Source: Amesomyces nigricolor
Taxonomy: Eukaryota > Ascomycota > Sordariomycetes > Sordariales > Chaetomiaceae
NCBI GenBank assembly: GCA_004802645.1
Contig: SRKS01000002.1
Span: 3,658,001 to 3,722,000, forward strand
DNA: 64,000 nucleotides
Direction: 5' to 3'
In this document: piece by piece, positions 23,021 through 33,162 of the stretch
How the letters are laid out: every line of letters starts with the position of its first letter
How positions within the stretch are numbered: position 1 is the first letter of the stretch
Translations under genes and position numbers: made by a program
Notes under the pieces: generated by a model
Seen by the model: the letters and a program-made list of their open reading frames with translations, nothing else
The model's database searches: none
What the model was told of the DNA's origin: nothing

Positions 23021-25235
23021 ATGGCAGGCGTATCTTTCACGTTGGGGGATCGCGAGCTTTCCAGCTACCACATCGACAGGACCATCGGTTTCGGCTCTTA
23101 CGGCGAGGTCAAGCTCATCCGCAAGAAGCAAGATGGACGGGTCTATGCGCTCAAGCGGCTAAACAAGCACGAGATGATGGCCAAATCCAATGCTTCCTAC
23201 GTTTACATTGAGCAGACTGTGCTCGCCAGGTCCAAGAGCGAGTGGATCGCGAAACTCCATGCTGCTTTCCAGACGCGCTCAGATCTCTACCTGCGCATGG
23301 AGTATCTGCCGGGCGGCAATCTGCATAGGCGGCTCTGGAAAACGCCCATACTCGCAGAGGAGGACGCCCGGTTTTATGCCGCCGAGATTGTCTTGGGCAT
23401 CGAGGCACTTCACGGCCTGAACTTCATCCACCGCGACATCAAGCCAGACAACGTTCTCATCGACCGCGACGGCCACCTGAGGCTGGCCGACTTCGGCATC
23501 TCCAAATATGTCCCTCCCGAGCTCGAGAGCAGCCGTGACGCCAGCGGTTACACTACATACACCCTGCGCAGCCCGAGTTTGAACAAGTAGGTTCCTTCAT
23601 GGGCCATTTGGTGCCAAAATCGGTAACTAATCCACCTAGAACACTCCGGAGCAGCATCGGAAGGGGGCACGGTTACATGGCTCCGGAAATGGAGGTCTAT
23701 GAGCGGTACTCGTTCGACACTGATTAGTGGTCACTTGGCATCATCATGTAAGTGATGCCCTGAGCTTGCGGTACTGGCCGCTGGCTAACAGTGCAGATTC
23801 AAAATGCTCACCGGCGGGTTACCCTTCGAAGAACAGGACCAGAACAAAGCATTCCCCAAGTTCCAGCTGCGGAAGTCGTTCTTCGACGGCCACGAGATAA
23901 GCGAGGACGCGGCCAGTCTCATTCGAGGGTATGCTCATATTCATTATCCATCCGCTGTCACTGTCTACAGAGAACAACCGACTGACCCTGCGCTTGTGCC
24001 CCAGTCTGCTCTCCTTGAGAACATCACGCCTCGGCCACAACGGTGCTAGCGAGGTCAAGAAACACCCGTTCTTCAGAGATGTTGACTTTAATTCGCTCCA
24101 CAGCGAGAGCACCCACGTCCCCTGGAAACCCGAGCTCACGGCCGACGATGACACTCGCCATTTCTCTTCCGGCGACCGGCCCCCGGGAGGGAAAAGACGT
24201 CAGGCCAAGCCGAAGCAACACGCCGCCGCGTCAAAGCCAGCGCCTCCAGCAGCCGCGCCCAGCGAGTTGACTTCCAGATCACCTGCGGTTACCCCCTTCG
24301 TCCCTGACCTCCAGGCACTGGCTCTTTATCCTGCTTTTCAACTTGCCATTGAGCACCGAAACGCCGCTCTATTGCAGCTCGGCCCGGTCAACTCATTGGC
24401 TCGCCAGATTCCCATAAACATTTCCCCTTTCCCGACACTGGCTTTGCCCTTACGTAGCCAATGGGTGGCTCCTCCGATCCGATCAAACAGGTTTGCACCA
24501 CATAATCTGTTTACCAGGTATGCGTGCAAAGCACTAGCCTTCCGCGACTCTCCCTTTGCCCTCCGTCACTCCCCGAGCGGTTCATCCTGGAACAGCTACC
24601 AACCTCTTCCAAACGGTGTCAAGCCTCCTCCCGGCTTCCCTCCCAGCGATCCTTCTCGTTCACTCCAGATCTTCCGTCCATCCTTGCGCCTCTCCTCCGC
24701 CGACACCATCGACCCCGCGCACTTAAGCAACCTCCAACAAGCCTTCCCTCATCTACCCACCAACCCTATTTCTCCCCGCGGTAGTCCTCTTCGCTCGACA
24801 CCTCCCAAGGACCCCCCAATCACCTCCCCCGCCAAGCCCTCCCAAGCAATGGCACCCCCTCCTGTTCCTGCACTCCCTTCTCCTGCCCCTGCACCCCCTC
24901 ATGCCCCTGTACCCCCTCCTCTCCCTTCACCCTCCCCTGACGACGGAGGCAAGCCCCAGAACAGGTCCTGGACCGAAGACATTCTCACGGAATGGTACGG
25001 GCCGGAGCTGGGGCAGCGGGTCGTTGATGTTGCGCTGAGGGAGGGCGGGGGGTGGTTTTTTGCGGGGTATGATACGAAGGGGGGAGGTGTAGAGAGGGGG
25101 GACAGGGGCAGGAGAAGGGAGAGAATAGAAGGGGAGGTAAAAGAGGAGGGAGGAGAGACAGAGGGACGGCGTGTGGAGGGGGCAAGGGGAAGGGAAGGGG
25201 AAGGGGGTGAAGAGGAAGGGAAATTGGAGGGGTGA
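23021..25235 (+). pseudogene. DMPK/ROCK-like AGC protein kinase with one in-frame TAG in subdomain IX
   Basis: Four exons (23021-23586, 23640-23747, 23797-23928, 24005-25235) join in frame for 679 codons, but codon 218 (23725-23727) is TAG. It stands in DTD*WSLG, where kinases have D-x-W-S-x-G. Everything else looks functional: G-loop GFGSYGEV at 23-30, K45 in VYALK, E64, HRDIKPDN with D139, DFG at 157-159, MAPE. WIAKLH, ARFYAAEIVLGIEALH and SLIRGLLSLRTSRLGHNG point to the DMPK/MRCK/ROCK branch, with HPFF and an AGC C-tail (HVPWKPEL). A long Pro-rich tail ends in an acidic, Arg/Glu/Gly-rich stretch. The stop would cut the C-lobe and inactivate the enzyme. A recent null allele, a base-calling error or readthrough are all possible. 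Confidence 0.75.
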
Positions 25236-25385
25236 GAATTAGAGGGGGAAGACTTGGAAGAAGAATAACTGGAGGGAAGGAAAATGGAGGGAGAGTAATT
25301 GGAGGAGAGAAATTGGAGGAAAAGTACTGGTGAGGATGAAGAAGGTGATGGTGAAGGGGGAGGAGGAGGAGTGAGAAGGATGCAG
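25075..25385 (+). repeat. Polypurine (G/A) tract with degenerate AATTGGAGG-like units
   Basis: About 310 bp of almost pure A/G on the plus strand, running from the last codons of the kinase into the downstream DNA. Past the stop, short imperfect units such as aattggagg and aactggaggg recur. It explains the Arg/Glu/Gly-only kinase tail. Confidence 0.7.
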
Positions 25386-27104
25386 GAACGAAGAACGGGG
25401 TGAGGATGGGGTGAGAAAGACGATGGTGATGGCTTTGGGGTGTATGAGCGCCGGGACTGTGGTCTGATGGTTGGATGTCCCACAGCCGTTTACAGCACTT
25501 GGATCTTGGGTTGGGTTGAGGATATCTTTTGTGTTTTGGGGGAGTCATGAGTGGCTGGGTTTCAAGTTTCTATCTTAGCGTTGCTTCTACTATCAAAAGT
25601 TGTTCTGCATGCATTTGTCTTTATGGTAACGTGGCAAAGAAGGGGTGATCGAAATGTTTTGGGCAGGTTGAGCCGCTTCCTGTCGCATGCCCCTTTTCTC
25701 AGTCAACAAAACATCAATCACAACGCCGACAGAGTCATCTCGCGAGTCTGTATCACTCAATACACACTGTCGTGGTTACCAGAGCAACGACATGTAGTCC
25801 ATCCTCACCAACTCGACCGAACTACTGAAGCTTCTCACTCAGCTCCAACTCCACCTCCCTACCTTAGCTTCGCGCACTTAATGCCCCAACTCGGTGGTGA
25901 TCATTCCTCCGTCTCACAGTCTCAACCAGGTTCCCATAGCTCAGGAACATGCAACCCTGTCATCCCACCGCCGACCAATAGCCCTTCGGCCCTACTACGC
26001 ACATTCGTACATACCTCCACTTACACACCCAAGAGCGTTCCATCATAACCACACCACGCATCAAAAACTCCGCTATCAACAACAGCAGCTGATACGTGTG
26101 GGTTTAAGCGTTGGCGAATTCCCTCGGCAAGTTAACCAAGGAACGGAGTTGAACTATCGGCAAGCTATCGCGAACCATCACTTCGGATCTCGAGCTCGGA
26201 TCCCGGCTCGTTGATGGAGCCGCCGGTGATTGCTCGACCCCAAACCAGTTGCCGCTGCCGAAGGGGTGGGGAAGGTCCACTGGAGCTCTTTTTTGGCCAT
26301 CCCCGCTGGTTTGACAACCCCCATCGATGCTCCGGAGTGAGGAGCGGTTGGTTTTTTGGGGGGGCCTCCATCAACATCGCGTGATGCTTTGCGGCATCAG
26401 GATAAGAGCCCACTTGAAAAAGGGGGGGGGGAGGGTTCAGTTGCGGGCTTTTTAGTGTATCGTTTGGGTTGTTGATGCTGGTTCGGGGGAGCGTCATCTC
26501 CGCGGCAGACCGATGGTCTGGATGTGATGAACTCGATGGCCATCGAGCATTTCTCGATCTTGCATTTCCACTTAGCAGCCGGCTAGTTTCTTAGCCTCGA
26601 CCCGGAGTTCAGCTCCCAGCGCCCCTTTCCCCGCGCTGCGCTGGCGTCGGCGCCGGTCCAATTCCTGCCAGTGCACGCTAGCGTGGGAGGGCGAAGGACG
26701 GCCCGCCCTCGAGGATCCGGGGTGATGGTCCGGTGCTGTGGTTGGTGTTTGGGGGAGGGGAGGAGGCGGAAGATGCCGTGGATACAGCAGAGCAAGGGTT
26801 TTGTTCTTGCGCGTGGTCATGACTCGCATGGCAGGGTGCAAGGAAGGAGGATGGTGAGAGGTGTGGAGGATGAGATCCGGATAGCGAGACGCCCTATTAA
26901 GCTGGATGGGGTAAGTGCCGTTTGGAAAGTCTGTCCGCGATTACGCGGACTTGCAGGAATTGGGTTTCTTGAGAGGAGGGGGAATATCGAGGCCAAAGTC
27001 ATTCGTTTGGCTGCTTCGAGCTTGGGCTGGGTTTGGTGGTGTTGTGGGGTGGTGGAAAGGAGCCTCGGCAGGGACAGGGAGTTTGCCGAAGCGCTGTAAT
27101 AACC

Positions 27105-27119
27105 CTAACCCTGGGTTAG
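27105..27119. repeat. Telomere-like palindrome (CTAACCC-T-GGGTTAG)
   Basis: A perfect 7-bp inverted repeat around one T, preceded by another AACCCTAACCC-type overlap (taaccctaaccc from 27100). It resembles two telomeric units meeting head to head, far from any visible chromosome end. Confidence 0.6.
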
Positions 27120-30100
27120 AACAACTTCATCTCTTCCAACGAGACACACGCTCGGTTCCAAGAGCTCACCACGCATCAGATCAGAGTTGTGACCGGCTAG
27201 CGATTACAAGAACGCTAATGGATAGACGCCAACTGAGCAGGGAGTCCAGCCACCCGGAACTCTTCCGATGATCACCACGCCGGTAAGGCGTGGATGTCAC
27301 GGCGTGCTGGGGGCAGGATCGGGATGCAACCTCTGCGAAATCGACGTGATGATCCGAGCCTCACCCGATCTAGGGAGACGAGATGGTACCTGGCCAAAAA
27401 GCATTCCACTTCTGTTGAAAGCTGGCACCTCAGCCGCGTGTTCGCACTTGGTTTGGAGGACCTATGTTTTCGAGGCTTTCGAAGTCATGCTGTACCTTGC
27501 ATATGCGTGTCTTGTGTTATATTGACCGCAGCGTCTCGGATGCAGAACATAAAAAAGCAAGCCCACGCGGGTGACATCAACCGAAGATCACAATGCGCGC
27601 GCCTCAAATGTCGACAGCACGATGCGCCATCGGGAGTGAGCTTCCTGTGGCTGGAATATCTCAATATTCCTCAGATGTCAGGGACTTGAGGGAAAGGGGG
27701 TGTGTTGACCATTTCATCCTGCCGCCTTGAGAGGACGAATATTGACCCGATGCAAGACCCAGAACAAGCAACATAAGACAGTCGATCTGGATCTCTTTGA
27801 ATGGCCGAGGGAATCGGTGCTGCCGTCGGCCTGCAGCTGTGGTGGAGATGAAAGACGCCCTCTCTTCTTCACCACTGCCGCCCTCGGACAGCTCGCGTCT
27901 TTCGTTCTTTCGTTCCGTGTTTCCGAAGCCCAAAGCGCTCACCTGAGGCCAGAACCCATGACTGTATGGTTTTGATGTCGTTTCGCATCTGTGCAGCGAG
28001 GCAGGGACAGGAACCGAGCAGCATTGAGTGGAGTTCAACCCCAGTCAAGGCAGCTTCAGCACGATCCTGGCAAGTCGAACCGATCGCCCAGCCCGCTGGC
28101 TGCAAGGCTGGCTAGATTGGGAAATTCGTGGGCCTCAATATTCACCAAAACAGAAGCCGACCAGGTGAAAAGCTGGGGAAGAGCACGCCATCCATGCAGA
28201 GCCGGGAGGAGGCGGCTTGGGCAGATGTTGCTCGTCGAGGGAGCTTGCAGCAAAAGCAAGACATGTCGGACGAAAAATGCCAGAGAAACGGCGGCGTGAG
28301 ACAACAGGAAACAAAGCAAAGAGCAATGACGGGACGGCGCGCAGCAAAAGCAAGGCCAGTCATCTGGATAAGTCCACCTAGATCACGAAGCCAAACCCTA
28401 GTTGAGCAGACGAGCAGCCCATGCCAGGCTTGCCGCCAAGAGCTGAGAACACCAGACTTATGGAAGGAGACGGATCTCATGCAGACCGGAGCTTCACCGA
28501 ACCCGCTGCAAAGCATCGATCTTGCCCCAGATAGTCATCGGACAGAAGAATCGCCCCATCGGTGGTGACCGCGACCCTCCATGCGCACGAATCGGCTGGG
28601 TTCTGATCTGTTGACATCTGTATCACCCCAAAAGGCGGTTTGGGGTTCGCAGGAAGCCGTCGGGTACCTGAGGAGTGGAAAAAAGGATGCGGTCAGCCGG
28701 TTCGCCAACCATGGGATGGTGTGGGTGTGGGCAGCCCCTAAGCAAAGCAAGCAGCACGACGTCCATTCCAGGGGCGAAAACGCATGCAGCGTTGCATTCT
28801 GGGTTCTTTCGCCTCTTTGGCGGTCGACTGGACCTCACCACCACCCCTGTCTGGGGTTGGTTAGCGCAACCCAAGGCCATGCGCGAGTGAGGGATCACTC
28901 TGCGGCTTGTGCGCATGTCCCATGCAGGGTCAGCCACATGGTTCTGGACCAGGGCCGCGGGTCACTGGGCCTTTTTCCGTGCCTCTGTTGGACAGGAGGC
29001 ATGAGGCGGCAGCAAGACACTCCGACAGAGTGTTGTGCAGTCCACTGCCGAACGTCAAACGGAGCGTGTTGATGAGTACGTTCAAGTCCCGGCGGAGAGT
29101 CCTGTCCTCTTGGGTCAGCAGACCATGACACAACAGCCGGCGCGGAGAATGTAACAATGGAAGGTTACTGCGTGGGGGTGTTTTCTCGTTCTCTTCGCCG
29201 AAGCGTCGCATTTGGCCCCTCTTTCATGGTACCAAGGTTTCCGAAACCAGGAACCTCGGAGGACAACCAGAACGGCAGAGGGCTGCCGTTGCTTTGCAGC
29301 GTGGTATTTGCCCCTGATCCGTCGAATGACACGCGCGTGGAATTGAAATCGGTTGCTGATCGCCCGTCATCTGGTCGATAAGGGGAAAAGAGAAAGGTTG
29401 TTTTTGAGGTCAAGTTCTCGATTGTTTCATGCCAGGCACGGAGCTCATCAACTTCATTCAGAGGAAGGAATGACGCTCGCAAGATCCATGGAGATGTCGA
29501 GGCCAATTGGAAGACTCGCGAGTGGCGTTTTAGCCAGAAGCACGCCGGCTGAAGCTAACCCGAAAAGCCATTAGCGGCACTCCCCTTTGGCGAGTCCCGC
29601 AGCTAGCCCCACCCCCTCGATTTGCGGTTTGCCCAGGGCTCGAGGGGCACGAGAACCTGCCGAGCCTGCCTTCCTCTTCGAGTTCGAAGGGCGTTAAAAG
29701 GGGGTTTCAAGTTTCTGGATGAGAGAACTCCTGGGCCAGGCAGAAATGATTATGATGCCCTCCAGTCTGTGCCCGTTCTACATAATTTGTTCGTGAAACT
29801 GCTGGGAGGTTTGAGCCTGCAATAATGGGTAATTTGCGGGGGGACATGGCAATCCATTGGACGGCAAACGAGCGAGAGGGAAACAGACAGCATTCCATGG
29901 TCAACTCGGACCTGCCACCAGAGCTGAGCTTCCAGTTGACCAGGAAGACAACCTGGATATCAAACGGATTGATTGACCGACGACCGCCACAGGGAAGGGC
30001 TCCCGTTCATAAGTCGTGAATAATATGGGATCACGGAGTAGCAAGCCTCCCGTCCCGAGGCTTCCAGATTGCCAGGCGTACAGAAACTGTGGTGCAAGCA

Positions 30101-30322
30101 ATCGGGCAATGGTCCAATGCCAGGCAATGGAACGCTGGAAGCTGTCTCTCGAAAGCACCAAGAAGATGGACCCTTGCCCATGTCGCCTCACTGAAAGTCT
30201 GAAAGTTGGGAGCCCACTAGAACGACCTTGCTTCCAATAGAGCGACTGTGTCCATAGGCCAAACCACAGCCCCTTGAGCCTTATGTCAACCACAGCCAAA
30301 TTTGGCTGTATGCAATCCCATG

Positions 30323-30418
30323 GTCAACCACATCGTCAACCCGATCGTCAACCCGATCGTCAACCAGACCGTCAACTAGATTGTCAACCAGACCGTCAAC
30401 CAGACCGTTAAATTATCC
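30323..30418 (+). repeat. 12-bp minisatellite, about eight units of GTCAACCAGACC type
   Basis: Eight consecutive 12-nt units start with GTCAAC (the last with GTTAAA). Variants in the second half include CACATC, CCGATC, AGACC, AGATT and TATCC endings, several differing by C-to-T changes. The array is 12-nt phased throughout but no frame with a real start is obvious. Confidence 0.9.
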
Positions 30419-30843
30419 CGTTACTAGACCTTGATCTTGCAATGGGGATGTGTGTAGGGTGGTGTGCACAGTCGCTCTATCAAAACCACAGTCGCTCTAG
30501 TGGGCTCAGAAAGTTACGACCCCTCCGCTGTGGTTTGTTGCCCCTGTTCTCAAATTCCCCATCACTCGCAGCTCTTGGCTGGACTTTGGCGGGACTTGGC
30601 ACAGCTGCAGCAATCCACATGCTCCAGAAGCGACCAGGGGAGGGCGCTTTTTTATTAATCCCATCCTCCAAGGCTTCTGGTAGTGCACCCACCCGGGTCC
30701 TTTTGTCGCTTGTAATCCCCGGTTTAGGCGTTCCTTCTTGGCCGACTTCCTCCCCCGTCAACTGCGTTTTCAAGCTGCGAGACCATCTTGTGGTAGTTCA
30801 TCGAGACGATGCCGAGTGTGGACAGTCGCTGAGACTTGACGAC

Positions 30844-30867
30844 CTCTCTCTCTCTCTCTCTCTCTCT
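30844..30867 (+). repeat. CT microsatellite in the leader of the uncharacterised gene
   Basis: About twelve CT units end 63 bp before the ATG at 30930, followed by ttccttcc. Pyrimidine tracts just upstream of the start are common in fungal promoters and leaders. Confidence 0.75.
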
Positions 30868-30929
30868 TCCTTCCGGGTGACTCGGCCCTCATCAGAAGAC
30901 GCTTTCTTTCTCATCATGCGCCCTCTTTA

Positions 30930-33162
30930 ATGGCGAATACATTCAACTCCCGCCCAAGGCCCGCTCCCCTCACCGGGCTGTCCTCTCCTACACCTCCGAC
31001 CATGAACCGACGAGGAAGCACAGCAACCACCATGGAAGGGGCTCTCAGCATGCCCCCCGACCGGGGCACCATCATCGGCAGAGCTGTGTGGAAGGTACCG
31101 AGCCAGCGATCCTGGCCCAATGGCGTGTACCGGAGCTGATCTGGGGATAGGTGCGATATGTGGTTGTTGGAGGCGCAAACCGAGAACAGGCACAGCCAGC
31201 TCCCGCCAGAGGGATACAGCCAAACCGCAGCTCGACGACCCTGTCAAAGTTCTTCTCTGAAGGCATCTTCATCTCGGTGTACAAGACGAAGGTGAGCAAG
31301 GCTTTGTCTGGGGCGCACAGTCAGCGCCCCGAGGGGGACAGCTCTAACAATGGCACCCACCACAGGAGGATACCGAGCCAATACAGCAGCATCCGGTCAA
31401 CAACATCGTCGATTGCCAGATCCAGATGCTCGCCCACCGCAAGCAAGGCCCGGTTCTCCCAACTCTAATTGTCAACATAGTCCCCGACCCGATGATCGAC
31501 AAGGCCCGGAAGCGCCGCTCAAGCAGGACAACCGGTTTCACTGCCTCGAAAGACTCTGGACCTGCCCAGCTAATGTTCCGTCCCGGAGACGACCAACACT
31601 CGCTGCAAGACTGGGCGCGGTTCATTCAGCAGCTCATCCAACCTCAGATTCCGGAGAGGGCACCCCTGAGCCCAATCACCCCTGCATCACCCACCTTCAT
31701 TAACCCGTTTGCGCCGCGACCGAGAGATGCCAGCGACATGCAGCCGAGGCCAGATAGCGGGAACGGGAACGGCACCCGGCCAGGCTTTTTCTTGAAGAGT
31801 CACAGTCAGACATATATCACCCGCGACCGGCCTGTGACGTTTTCAGATTCCCCAAGCCTACGCTCGAAACGGAGCGACATCTCATCCCAGACGAGTTCCA
31901 TTACGCAGTCTCATATGGGATTACACAACTACCCGGCACTCCCAGCCGATCTTCCGTCCCCGGCAACAACGATTGGGGAATACCAGGGCGAATTCATTGA
32001 GGGTTGGACATCCGCACAGGGCAGGTCATCGGCACTCAGCTCCCCTGTCAGGGGGCGTGACAGCGTCAGCTCACACGCACCGACGCACTTACCGTCAATA
32101 CCTGACTCCGGCTCGCCGCCCGGTCCGAGGGAAACGATTCTTGACCGGGCATTCCAACTGCGCTGCATCCCGGGACTAGAAAATGATGGTCCGGTGGAGG
32201 AGAAGCTGAGCTCCTTGGCACGGTTCGACGCGTTGATGAAGGAAATGGACGAAAAGAGGAAGCAGCGGGAAGCAGAGGAAGCGAAAAACAAGCCGCAGCC
32301 TGCAGTGGCCCCAACAACAACAAGGACGCAAGCCGCCGAACCGAAGAGCGCCTTCGACGACGATTCAGATTCGGATCAAGATTCGGACGACGAGGACGAC
32401 GACAGCGACGGAATTATCGAGGAGGCAGACGATGAAGATTGCTTTCCCCCGACCTCGGCACAACGTGCCCTGAATCTCATGACCGGGAGGTACGAGACGA
32501 CTCCACGTCAACTCCCCATACCATCACGAGGCCAGGGGATGAGGTCGCCGCCGAGCTACAACCATGATGCGCTCATGGCATTATCGAGCAGCTCCTCCCA
32601 AACGCGCCCTCAAACAGGCTACTCCAGAAACCGAACCAGACCGGGCATGGCTCAGCGGACACACAGCCAGCCGCATCTTGCAACCATCCTCGCCTCCTCA
32701 ACACCACTCGACAGCACCTCTGCTTTCCCCATCCGCGATTCTCAGGACAGCGCAGCCAGCTTCAGCTTCACCCCCAGCTCGCCCTCCGCCCTGCAGCGCA
32801 GCTCGACCGAGAAGCGGCAATCCGCATCGAGCGCCAAGCGTCTCAGCTTTAACGAGTTCACCCGGCGTCTGAGCAGCACAAGCAGTTTGCTCCTGATGCA
32901 AACAAACGCCAACAGCGGCCCTGCCAGCAGCCGCGCGAGCACCAGTGACATGGAACTGCAACAATCGCTGCAGAGCCCGGCGCCACACCTGCATCACCTG
33001 CACCCGAGGGCGGGATGTCCGGCACGGGACCAGCGGCTTCAGGAACAGCAGGAGCAGCAGAAGCAGCAGCAGTCACCACCACAGTCGCCTCCTCCGGGAG
33101 AGCGATGCGGTTGGAGGGGCAGCGTGGGGGTGTTTGGGGGCGGCGAGGGGGCGTTCCTGTGA
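30930..33162 (+). CDS. Uncharacterised protein with a possible PH-like amino half and disordered C-terminal half
   Basis: Three exons (30930-31094, 31151-31291, 31366-33162) all join at codon boundaries and give 700 residues. I do not recognise a named family. Residues of about 50-190 look structured: GRAVWKVRYVVVGG, then SVYKTKEDTEPIQQHPV, CQIQMLAHRKQGPVLPTL and FRPGDD....DWARFIQQ. That strand-rich pattern ending in a helix is compatible with a PH-like fold, which is inference only. The rest is Ser/Pro-rich with a charged helix (about 395-420, ALMKEMDEKRKQREAEEAK), an acidic run (about 433-462), and a Gln-rich stretch before a distinctive glycine-rich end (CGWRGSVGVFGGGEGAFL). Both introns have good branch points. 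It is probably a conserved fungal protein of signalling or cortical type, but function is unknown. Confidence 0.72.

Larger units (their letters stand above)
25236..30929. other. 5.7-kb region without a recognisable gene
   Basis: Many short open frames occur on both strands in equal measure, the longest about 165 codons and none with a domain I recognise. Base composition is near 50-55% G+C, so it does not look like an AT-rich RIP-degraded transposon. I see no terminal repeats, transposase or reverse transcriptase motifs. It contains the polypurine tract end, a telomere-like palindrome (27105-27119), a 12-bp minisatellite (30323-30418) and a CT tract. A noncoding RNA or fast-evolving spliced gene cannot be excluded. 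Confidence 0.5.

Noticed and set aside
23700..23730. A tiny intron (gtactc...ttag) that would remove the kinase TAG
   Set aside because: It would be only about 21 nt, far below the 49-nt minimum seen in this window, and would delete the conserved YSFDTD stretch.
30323..30418. CRISPR-like array
   Set aside because: Units are directly adjacent 12-mers without unique spacers, in a eukaryotic genome. It is a minisatellite.
25236..30929. RIP-mutated transposon filling the gene desert
   Set aside because: Base composition is not AT-shifted, no transposase, integrase or reverse transcriptase remnants were recognised, and no terminal repeats were seen.
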